Shown: piece by piece, positions 1 through 3,875 of the stretch
Position numbering within the stretch: position 1 is the stretch's first letter
Layout: each line of letters starts with the position of its first letter
Assembly: GCA_964645815.1 (NCBI GenBank)
Contig: CAZYCR010000030.1
Location: forward strand, 1-5,790
DNA: 5,790 nucleotides
Direction: 5' to 3'
Source of the DNA: JAHISC01 sp964645815
GTDB lineage: Bacteria; Patescibacteriota; Patescibacteriia; UBA9934
Made by a program: the position numbers and the translations under genes
Notes under the pieces: generated by a model
Seen by the model: the letters and a program-made list of their open reading frames with translations, nothing else
Told to the model about the DNA's origin: nothing
The model's database searches: none

Positions 1-242
1 CGTGGTTCCTCTTTTACCGTTCCTCGCAACATGACCGACGACTCCATCGTTAAATTTTGGAGAACTTGCCATTCATCATCAGATAACGTTGACTGTTCAA
101 AAACAACTTGAACCCGGCCCGAGCCATCGCGGAATTGCAAAAAGAAAATTTTTCCGCTTGAGCGAAAATTATAAGCCCAACCTTTGAGTTCAACTTCTTT
201 TCCGACAACGGTCGCTAAATCTTTAACTTGAGTGTAATCCAT
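1..242 (-). CDS. asnS: Asparaginyl-tRNA synthetase, N-terminal part (runs off the left edge)
   Basis: Only the first 80 complete codons are present; the gene continues beyond position 1. Asparaginyl-tRNA synthetase charges tRNA-Asn with asparagine using ATP, in the cytoplasm. The visible part is the N-terminal OB-fold that binds the anticodon. Residues 21-45 carry the family signature GW-YN-RSSGK-FLQFRDG-G followed by VQVV, which fits AsnRS better than the related AspRS. Residues 73-80 (RGTVKEEP) match the usual end of this domain. The ATG at 242 is chosen because it starts the expected OB-fold at the normal distance and because a promoter ends 8 nt before it. There is no Shine-Dalgarno sequence, so the mRNA is probably leaderless. 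It lies 39 nt downstream of the DUF456 gene on the same strand, so read-through from that gene could add to its expression. The catalytic class II domain is outside the window. Confidence 0.9.
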   Translation of the reverse strand, partial: MDYTQVKDLATVVGKEVELKGWAYNFRSSGKIFFLQFRDGSGRVQVVFEQSTLSDDEWQVLQNLTMESSVMLRGTVKEEP

Positions 243-250
243 ACCAGGCG

Positions 251-279
251 ATTGTGCATCAAAAGACTGTTTTTGACAA
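251..279 (-). promoter_or_regulatory. Predicted promoter of asnS
   Basis: On the minus strand, TTGTCA (279-274, 5 of 6 to the -35 consensus) is followed after exactly 17 nt by CACAAT (256-251, 4 of 6 to the -10 consensus). Only 8 nt separate the -10 box from the asnS ATG, so transcription should begin at or next to the start codon. The -35 box starts just past the DUF456 stop codon. The assignment is from consensus match and spacing only. Confidence 0.55.
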
Positions 280-281
280 GA

Positions 282-755
282 TTAGAAAACTAAAATTAAA
301 AATGAAATGTAAAACACAATAGCCAAGAAAATGTTTACCCCCATACCAACAAAGGTGGCAACAGCTGAATAGGAAGCTGCTTTCCAGGCCTTCTTTTGAT
401 CCATGAATTGAATCATCTCAGCAGTAAAAATGGCAATAAATAGTCCCAAGAATAATCCGAATGGTGGGAAAAAGAAAAAACCAATAATCATGCCGACCAA
501 ACCGGCTAGCAATGACTTTTTGCTAGCTCCTCCGAACTTAGCGCCAATAATGCCAGACAGATAGTCTGTAAGAATAGCCACTGCGACTAAGCCAACAAAC
601 AAAGCAAAAAACCAGGGATTAAAGGCCTGGAATTTATCGACGATACCATAAACTATGACCAGAATCAGCATATAGATCATGCCCGGAACAGTCGGTAAGG
701 CCGTGAAAAGTATACCAAAAAACATCAGAATCGCTATTATAATCTCAAGATACAT
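282..755 (-). CDS. DUF456 family multi-pass membrane protein
   Basis: This 157-residue, very hydrophobic protein has about five or six membrane segments (roughly residues 4-20, 26-42, 48-66, 82-96, 99-117 and 132-156). Family-like features are the proline/glycine turn in the first third (P21 to PG25), the D64-YLSG stretch, the glycine-rich loop GAKFGGASK at 71-79, a second PFG turn near 98-100, and E113 followed by a short charged loop (residues 119-125) before the last helix. This pattern matches DUF456, widespread small inner-membrane proteins with no established function. Length is normal for the family. The start at 755 is supported by an extended -10 promoter ending 8 nt upstream. It lies between a tRNA-Trp terminator and asnS. 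No intrinsic terminator is seen after it, so its transcript may continue into asnS. Confidence 0.8.
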   Translation of the reverse strand: MYLEIIIAILMFFGILFTALPTVPGMIYMLILVIVYGIVDKFQAFNPWFFALFVGLVAVAILTDYLSGIIGAKFGGASKKSLLAGLVGMIIGFFFFPPFGLFLGLFIAIFTAEMIQFMDQKKAWKAASYSAVATFVGMGVNIFLAIVFYISFLILVF

Positions 756-763
756 ATGGCTCT

Positions 764-772
764 ATAATATCA
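764..772 (-). promoter_or_regulatory. Extended -10 promoter of the DUF456 gene
   Basis: The minus strand reads TGA-TATTAT (772-764), a TGn extended -10 with a 5-of-6 hexamer. No convincing -35 box lies at 16-18 nt; that space is taken by the stem of the preceding tRNA-Trp terminator. The TGn motif could make up for this. The hexamer ends 8 nt before the ATG, which implies a leaderless mRNA. Confidence 0.55.
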
Positions 773-777
773 TAAAT

Positions 778-805
778 CAAAAAATCTCCGCATAACTGCA
801 AAGAT
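778..805 (-). terminator. Intrinsic terminator of tRNA-Trp
   Basis: On the minus strand a 9-bp stem (ATCTTTGCA, 805-797, with TGCGGAGAT, 792-784) encloses the 4-nt loop GTTA and is followed by a run of T (783-779). Two of the pairs are G-U in the minus-strand RNA and would be A-C mismatches on the other strand, which fixes the orientation. It starts 4 nt after the tRNA-Trp CCA end and finishes just before the DUF456 promoter. Confidence 0.8.
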
Positions 806-809
806 CTTT

Positions 810-884
810 TGGCAGGGATGCTGGGATTCGAACCCAGAATAAAGGTTTTGGAGACCTTTGTGATAGCCATTTCACTACATCCCT
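810..884 (-). tRNA. tRNA-Trp (anticodon CCA)
   Basis: A complete cloverleaf: perfect 7-bp acceptor stem (AGGGATG with CATCCCT), D stem GTGA/TCAC, anticodon stem AAGGT/ACCTT with loop CTCCAAA giving anticodon CCA, a 4-nt variable loop, and T stem CTGGG/CCCAG with loop TTCGAAT. The discriminator is G, usual for bacterial tRNA-Trp, and the 3' CCA is encoded. The CCA anticodon reads UGG only; I see no sign here of UGA being read as a sense codon. It is transcribed alone, with its own promoter and terminator, divergently from tRNA-Thr. Confidence 0.97.
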
Positions 885-904
885 AAGGAATAAATTGTCC
901 CTGG

Positions 905-933
905 ATGATATCCTATTTTTTCCTTTTTGGCAA
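905..933 (-). promoter_or_regulatory. Promoter of tRNA-Trp
   Basis: The minus strand has TTGCCA (933-928, 5 of 6 to -35), a 17-nt spacer and TATCAT (910-905, 5 of 6 to -10). Transcription would start near 898, giving a 5' leader of about 13 nt for RNase P to remove. It lies back to back with the tRNA-Thr promoter, with 14 bp between the two -35 boxes. Confidence 0.75.
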
Positions 934-947
934 GTGTAATTATGGGG

Positions 948-976
948 TTTACAGATTAGCGAAAACATGATATTAT
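948..976 (+). promoter_or_regulatory. Promoter of the tRNA-Thr / tRNA-Tyr transcript
   Basis: TTTACA (948-953, 5 of 6), a 17-nt spacer, then TATTAT (971-976, 5 of 6) preceded by a TGA extended -10 element (968-970). This is one of the best consensus promoters in the window. Transcription would begin near 983, leaving a leader of about 16 nt before tRNA-Thr. The 10-mer ATGATATTAT at its -10 region is identical to that of the DUF456 promoter. Confidence 0.75.
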
Positions 977-999
977 TTCGCCACGAACATTTTAAAGAT

Positions 1000-1076
1000 G
1001 CCAACTTAGCTCAGCTGGTTAGAGCAACTGTTTTGTAAACAGTAGGTCGTCGGTTCGAATCCGACAGTTGGCTCCA
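1000..1076 (+). tRNA. tRNA-Thr (anticodon TGT)
   Basis: A complete cloverleaf with a perfect acceptor stem GCCAACT/AGTTGGC, anticodon stem ACTGT/ACAGT with loop TTTGTAA giving anticodon TGT, T stem GTCGG/CCGAC with loop TTCGAAT, discriminator T and encoded CCA at 1074-1076. It is the first gene after the promoter at 948-976. The last two CCA bases can also pair into the base of the long hairpin that follows, so 3' processing and that hairpin may compete. Confidence 0.97.
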
Positions 1077-1178
1077 TCACGCTAGAGGTAAAGAGCCATT
1101 AATGGTAGGTGCCGGAGGATCGAGTATCTTTCTTGCCCCGCCACTAATCTTATTTGAACCTTAACCTCTAACGTGATG
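1075..1178 (+). ncRNA. Long imperfect RNA hairpin of unknown identity after tRNA-Thr
   Basis: Nearly the whole stretch folds back on itself. Pairs seen by eye: 1075-1081 with 1172-1178; 1083-1089 with 1164-1170; 1091-1093 with 1160-1162; 1098-1101 with 1145-1148; 1103-1106 with 1140-1143; 1108-1109 with 1137-1138; 1111-1112 with 1135-1136; 1114-1120 with 1126-1132, closing on the loop CGAGT. Three pairs are G-U in plus-strand RNA and would be A-C on the other strand, which favours a plus-strand transcript. No U-tract follows, so it is not an ordinary terminator. I do not recognise a known RNA family. It could be a processing signal between the two tRNAs, a small RNA, or the hairpin end of a decayed mobile element. 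Confidence 0.45.
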
Positions 1179-1337
1179 CAGATCGTATGTATTAAAAGCA
1201 AAGTCTACTCTACTAAGAGAATGGGCGGAAATTGGAGGCTACTTTACTATGAACGTGGCTGTAATAAATACGATGCATTACATCGAGAACGCTATCTAAA
1301 ATCTGAACCAGGTAGAAGATTTTTAAAAAACGTTTAA
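1176..1337 (+). pseudogene. GIY-YIG endonuclease remnant lacking the catalytic core
   Basis: An open frame of 53 codons starts at the ATG inside the right arm of the preceding hairpin and ends with TAA. Residues 12-43 resemble the C-terminal half of short single-domain GIY-YIG nucleases (usually 80-100 residues): STKR-GNWRLLYYE, then the D33-A-L-H-R-E-R-YLK helix, then GRRFLKN near the end. Residues 3-9 (IVCIKSK) resemble the first strand of the same fold. The 20-30 residues expected between them, including the YIG motif and the arginine helix, are absent. A deletion inside the frame would explain this, leaving a protein that cannot cut DNA. It has no Shine-Dalgarno site or promoter of its own and lies between two tRNA genes. 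A small functional protein cannot be excluded. Family recognition is by eye. Confidence 0.6.
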
Positions 1338-1350
1338 AATTTTAACATAA

Positions 1351-1435
1351 GGGTCGGTACCGAAGCGGTCAAACGGGGCAGACTGTAAATCTGCTGGCTA
1401 TGCCTTCGCTGGTTCAAATCCAGCCCGGCCCACCA
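1351..1435 (+). tRNA. tRNA-Tyr (anticodon GTA)
   Basis: A class II tRNA with the long variable arm expected of bacterial tRNA-Tyr (TGGC-TAT-GCC). Acceptor stem GGGTCGG pairs with CCGGCCC with one T-G wobble; anticodon stem GCAGA/TCTGC holds loop CTGTAAA, giving GTA; T stem is GCTGG/CCAGC. Discriminator A and the 3' CCA are encoded. It probably shares the tRNA-Thr transcript: only a weak -10-like TAAAAT (1335-1340) with no -35 lies just upstream. A long terminator hairpin starts 2 nt after it. Confidence 0.97.
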
Positions 1436-1436
1436 T

Positions 1437-1562
1437 AAAAACCTACCCAAGTTTGTCCATGATTTTATTATGGGTCCGGTCGATACTGATCAATGTACTT
1501 TAATAGTACGTTACAGCGATCGACACCCATGCCTTGTCATGTCCAAACTTAGTAGGTTTTTT
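1437..1562 (+). terminator. 125-nt branched-free hairpin with U-tract after tRNA-Tyr (terminator or small RNA)
   Basis: The arms pair over their full length: 1437-1446 with 1552-1561, 1449-1455 with 1544-1550, 1458-1462 with 1537-1541, 1470-1475 with 1525-1530, 1479-1484 with 1519-1524, 1486-1488 with 1514-1516, and 1492-1498 with 1506-1512 around the loop TTTAATA. The right arm ends in six T (1557-1562), so it should terminate the tRNA-Thr/tRNA-Tyr transcript. It is far longer than a normal intrinsic terminator, and almost every segment is paired, so a separate RNA function after processing is possible. The same architecture, without the T run, follows tRNA-Thr. Confidence 0.65.
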
Positions 1563-1611
1563 GATTACAAAAAGATTTATTTAGCCCAATAGTGTTTCAG
1601 GTAAAGTAGCC

Positions 1612-1641
1612 TTGAAGAATTCGTTTCTATCGTGTTAAACT
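1612..1641 (+). promoter_or_regulatory. Predicted promoter of the coiled-coil protein gene
   Basis: TTGAAG (1612-1617, 4 of 6), an 18-nt spacer, then TAAACT (1636-1641, 4 of 6) preceded by a TGT extended -10 element (1633-1635). Exactly 8 nt separate the -10 box from the ATG at 1650, again pointing to a leaderless mRNA. Confidence 0.5.
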
Positions 1642-1649
1642 AGACTCAT

Positions 1650-2042
1650 ATGAATATGACCCCGGAACAAAAAGGAGGCTTTTGGCAGTCGATTAAGAAA
1701 GGCGTACACAAGGAAATTAGTTTTTTTAAACAAAAGTATGGTAGACCAGGGCAATCTGAGAGTTCTCAAGCTACAATGAGTGAGGGTCTTAAACGAGAAC
1801 AAAAAATTAATAGAATAAAAGAAACCGGGAGTTCAACAACAGAAGTTCCTGAAAAAACATTGGCTCAACTTGAGAATCAACTTGAATACCAAAAATTATA
1901 CGGCTCTGAAGCAAGTGTTAAAAATTTAGAGCAACAAATTGAGGCCAGGAGATTATACGAAGAAAAAATTACTGCTAGACAAGAGCAAGAAGCCGCCGAA
2001 CTCGAAGAGGCGCAAAAAGCAGCCAAGAAAGAAGCAGCTTAA
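1650..2042 (+). CDS. Hypothetical charged coiled-coil protein, 130 residues
   Basis: I do not recognise a family. The protein is soluble-looking, with no signal peptide or membrane segment. Residues 8-30 are basic and aromatic (GGFWQSIKKG onward) and could form an amphipathic helix; 31-67 are rich in Ser, Thr, Gln and Gly and probably flexible; 68-130 are strongly helical and charged, with a tail of Glu, Ala and Lys typical of a coiled coil. Within it LENQLEYQKLY (74-84) recurs as LEQQIEARRLY (93-103), 19 residues later. The ATG at 1650 is preferred because a promoter ends 8 nt upstream; the ATG two codons later is the alternative. The gene stands alone between the tRNA-Tyr terminator and a terminator shared with the convergent GIDE gene. 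Its own promoter, terminator and ordinary codon use argue that it is real. Confidence 0.75.
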   Translation: MNMTPEQKGGFWQSIKKGVHKEISFFKQKYGRPGQSESSQATMSEGLKREQKINRIKETGSSTTEVPEKTLAQLENQLEYQKLYGSEASVKNLEQQIEARRLYEEKITARQEQEAAELEEAQKAAKKEAA

Positions 2043-2049
2043 GCACAAC

Positions 2050-2084
2050 AAAAAACCGCGGGACCTGCCAGCGGTTTTTGTTTT
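2050..2084. terminator. Shared bidirectional terminator between convergent genes
   Basis: A 9-bp stem AAAAACCGC (2051-2059) with GCGGTTTTT (2071-2079) encloses an 11-nt loop. T-rich sequence follows on the plus strand (2075-2084) and the A-run on the left (2050-2055) supplies a U-tract for the minus strand. It starts 8 nt after the stop of the coiled-coil gene and lies just beyond the stop of the GIDE gene at 2087-2089, so it can end both transcripts. Confidence 0.8.
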
Positions 2085-2086
2085 AA

Positions 2087-2803
2087 TTAAATGACGGTGA
2101 CAAAAGCGGCAACAGCCAAAACAATCAACACAATCGAAAGCCCTAAAAATACATAAATCAACTTCTTTTCTTTGCTGGCGATTGCTTCAACATCAGTCGA
2201 AGTATAAAGTTTGCCAAGCATGTTTGTCTTTTTAATCGTCATTACCCCGCCTTCCTCTTCAACTTTTCCAGAAACAACTACTTTTTGCCCAATCGGTAAA
2301 CCGGCAATTCGCAGTTTCAATCTCTTTGACATCAAATCGGGTCGTAAATTACCTTCTGTAATAAACTGAATCGCTTCAAAAATATCTTTGGTAAGCCCCA
2401 CCGCTTGGCCATTGTAGAGTTGAATATCTTCAACGGCAAAACTGACCGGATTGACCAGCAATGACTTTTCTCCGCCTCTGACCATGAATGGCACCCTACT
2501 CTTTCCTTCTTTAACCATTTTCCAAGTTTTACTGGTTTTACCTCCCTGCATTTGCTTCACTACCTCCTCTTTGAGCTCATAATCGAAATATGCGACCGGA
2601 TTATCATAATACGGTACCTTGATCAAAGCACCGTCGATTTCGCCCTCAAATAGACCAATATCACCAACTTTAGCTTCGGCAACACTCATTTTTGAAAGCG
2701 TCTTCATATAAGCTAGACGTTTCTTTTGTTGACTATAAAGGTAGCCAGTTACGCCAGAAAGAGCCAGGAAAACCAACCCAAAAACTATATTTGACATAAG
2801 CAT
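2087..2803 (-). CDS. GIDE/BAM-domain protein with membrane helices at both ends
   Basis: This 238-residue protein has an N-terminal membrane helix (residues 4-23) and a C-terminal one (214-237), with a soluble domain between. That domain resembles the GIDE (PF12483, also called BAM) domain of the mitochondrial ubiquitin ligase MULAN/MAPL and bacterial relatives: FEGEIDG with a nearby proline (50-64), an aromatic stretch around AYFDYEL (71-77), TWKMVKEG (93-100), PFMVRGGEKSLLVNP (105-119), then RLKLRIAGLPIGQKVVVSGKV (161-181). Bacterial members lack the RING finger, and none is seen here. The biochemical role of the bacterial domain is not established; the arrangement suggests a membrane-anchored domain. 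The ATG at 2803 is used; the second ATG at 2797 is equally possible and neither has a Shine-Dalgarno site. It diverges from rpmG and converges on the coiled-coil gene. Domain assignment is by eye. Confidence 0.7.
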   Translation of the reverse strand: MLMSNIVFGLVFLALSGVTGYLYSQQKKRLAYMKTLSKMSVAEAKVGDIGLFEGEIDGALIKVPYYDNPVAYFDYELKEEVVKQMQGGKTSKTWKMVKEGKSRVPFMVRGGEKSLLVNPVSFAVEDIQLYNGQAVGLTKDIFEAIQFITEGNLRPDLMSKRLKLRIAGLPIGQKVVVSGKVEEEGGVMTIKKTNMLGKLYTSTDVEAIASKEKKLIYVFLGLSIVLIVLAVAAFVTVI

Positions 2804-2817
2804 GATTATTTTTAACT

Positions 2818-2846
2818 ATCTTAGCAAATGAAGCTATACAACTCAA
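2818..2846 (-). promoter_or_regulatory. Predicted promoter of the GIDE-domain gene
   Basis: The minus strand has TTGAGT (2846-2841, 4 of 6), a 17-nt spacer and TAAGAT (2823-2818, 4 of 6) preceded by TGC, an extended -10. Transcription would begin near 2811, giving a leader of about 8 nt to the first ATG or 14 nt to the second. Its -35 box is 13 bp from that of the divergent rpmG promoter. Confidence 0.5.
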
Positions 2847-2859
2847 ATATGGCCTGTAT

Positions 2860-2888
2860 TTGACAAAACGCCAAACTTTCTATACACT
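2860..2888 (+). promoter_or_regulatory. Promoter of rpmG
   Basis: A perfect -35 TTGACA (2860-2865), a 17-nt spacer and TACACT (2883-2888, 4 of 6). The predicted start near 2895 leaves a leader of about 12 nt. A second -10-like CATTAT (2894-2899) ends exactly 8 nt before the ATG but has no -35 box. The TTG inside the -35 box opens the longest frame here, but it is promoter, not a start codon. Confidence 0.7.
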
Positions 2889-2907
2889 CACGTCATTATT
2901 GAATTTT

Positions 2908-3063
2908 ATGTCTCAAGATAATCTCATCAAACTCGAATGTACGGTTTGCGGCACTGTCAACTATCGATCAAAGAAGAACAAAAAAACTTTGAAAGATCGA
3001 CTGGAAATGAAAAAGCATTGTCCTAAGTGTGGCAAACATACCGCTCACAAAGAAACAAAATAA
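2908..3063 (+). CDS. rpmG: 50S ribosomal protein L33
   Basis: A 51-residue basic protein of the large ribosomal subunit, near the ribosomal E site. It is the zinc-ribbon form, with cysteine pairs at C11/C14 and C38/C41. Between them lie NYRSKKNKK and DRLEMKKHCPKCGKHT, close to the L33 family pattern. The length fits the usual 49-55 residues. The frame is open further upstream to a TTG at 2860, which would add 16 residues absent from the family; that TTG is the -35 box, so the ATG at 2908 is used. No Shine-Dalgarno site precedes it. The gene is transcribed alone, away from the GIDE gene and towards the TPR gene, and its last two codons and stop lie inside the shared palindromic terminator. Confidence 0.95.
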   Translation: MSQDNLIKLECTVCGTVNYRSKKNKKTLKDRLEMKKHCPKCGKHTAHKETK

Positions 3064-3088
3064 CGAGCTTAAGCTCGTTATTTTGTTT
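3053..3088. terminator. Perfect 36-bp palindrome, bidirectional terminator
   Basis: The arm AAACAAAATAACGAGCTT (3053-3070) is followed at once by its exact reverse complement (3071-3088). Transcribed either way it gives a hairpin around AACGAGC/GCTCGTT followed by UUUUGUUU, so it can end both rpmG and the TPR gene. Each arm also encodes the end of one gene: ACA AAA TAA read on each strand gives Thr-Lys-stop, so both proteins end in TK. Confidence 0.85.
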
Positions 3089-3872
3089 GACGTGATTCTT
3101 TTATTTCTGCTTCGAAGGCAGCAATTTTGTTATTATCCGGATTCACTTCTTTCAATCGATCAATAGCGCTTTGCGCTTCGTGCCAATCTTTCACCTTGAT
3201 TGCGGCTGTAATGAGAAAATCAAGATACTTTGGATTCTTAGGACTTAGTTCTACGGCTTTCTTGAAATTTCTAAAAGCAACTTCATCCTCACCGAGTTTT
3301 TCAGCAACTTCCCCAACGCTGGCAATAACGCTCGGATCTCCTTTGGAAAGTTTTGCTAAAAATTCAAAAGTCTCTTTGGCTGATTGATAATCTTTTTTGG
3401 CCAAATAAAGTCGGCCAAGGCTTTCATAGCTCTCGATATTTTTAGAATCTACTCCAATGACATCAATAAACTTTTTCTCAGCTCTGTCCCACAATTCTTC
3501 ATCCATAAGTTTCTTTCCTTCTTCAACCAAATCATGCAAAGCTTCTTTCTTATACTTACCGGTGCTAGTCTGCTTTTGTTTCTCTTGATAACGACGTTCA
3601 ACGGCCGTTAATTTACCGGCTACTCTGCGGAAAAAATTTTGTAAACCAGTGCCCAGGGGTTTCACCACCTGTTTATTGATTGATCCTAGTGGTTTGCTAC
3701 CAGCTCGAGTGACTCGTTGTCGAATAAGATCGTGTTTTAGGCGTTTTGTTCTTTCTTCCGGCAATGATTCTGGATCCAAAATTCTGAGTTGTGGAATTTT
3801 TTTCCAGAAAAGCCAAATCAGGGTTAAAAGTCCCAGAATAAGTAAAGAGATGAGGAAAATATTTAAAATCAT
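3078..3872 (-). CDS. Membrane-anchored TPR protein
   Basis: A 264-residue protein with one N-terminal membrane helix (residues 3-23) followed by WKK, a basic linker (about 29-110, rich in Arg and Lys) and four tetratricopeptide repeats in regular 34-residue phase (about 112-145, 146-179, 180-213 and 214-247). TPR consensus residues are visible in each, for example W128/A131, Y149/G153/Y156/A165, and A199/A206/P211. TPR domains bind other proteins, so it is probably a scaffold or assembly factor at the membrane facing the cytoplasm; partner and exact role are unknown. It is the last gene of the M16-tpiA-TPR operon: its ATG lies 3 nt after the tpiA stop, with no Shine-Dalgarno site, which suggests translational coupling. 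Transcription ends at the palindrome containing its stop codon. Confidence 0.85.
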   Translation of the reverse strand: MILNIFLISLLILGLLTLIWLFWKKIPQLRILDPESLPEERTKRLKHDLIRQRVTRAGSKPLGSINKQVVKPLGTGLQNFFRRVAGKLTAVERRYQEKQKQTSTGKYKKEALHDLVEEGKKLMDEELWDRAEKKFIDVIGVDSKNIESYESLGRLYLAKKDYQSAKETFEFLAKLSKGDPSVIASVGEVAEKLGEDEVAFRNFKKAVELSPKNPKYLDFLITAAIKVKDWHEAQSAIDRLKEVNPDNNKIAAFEAEIKESRQTK

Positions 3873-3875
3873 AAC

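Noticed and set aside
777..1004. Minus-strand open frame of 75 codons
   Set aside because: It covers the whole tRNA-Trp gene, its terminator and both tRNA promoters, and its translation resembles no protein. It is a chance frame over RNA genes.
1335..1348. Possible separate promoter for tRNA-Tyr (TAAAAT, 1335-1340, or TAACAT, 1343-1348)
   Set aside because: No -35 box lies at a suitable distance, and the second hexamer is too close to the tRNA 5' end at 1351. The A/T palindromes here look like the end of the remnant gene rather than a promoter.
1075..1562. Group I intron, T-box or riboswitch in the tRNA-Thr to tRNA-Tyr region
   Set aside because: Both tRNAs are uninterrupted, including their anticodon loops. 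No group I core or T-box motif was recognised, and no regulated coding gene follows directly.
1671..1678. Strong Shine-Dalgarno-like AAAGGAGG
   Set aside because: It encodes Lys-Gly-Gly inside the coiled-coil gene, and no in-frame ATG or GTG lies 5-10 nt downstream. The TTG nearby is in another frame.
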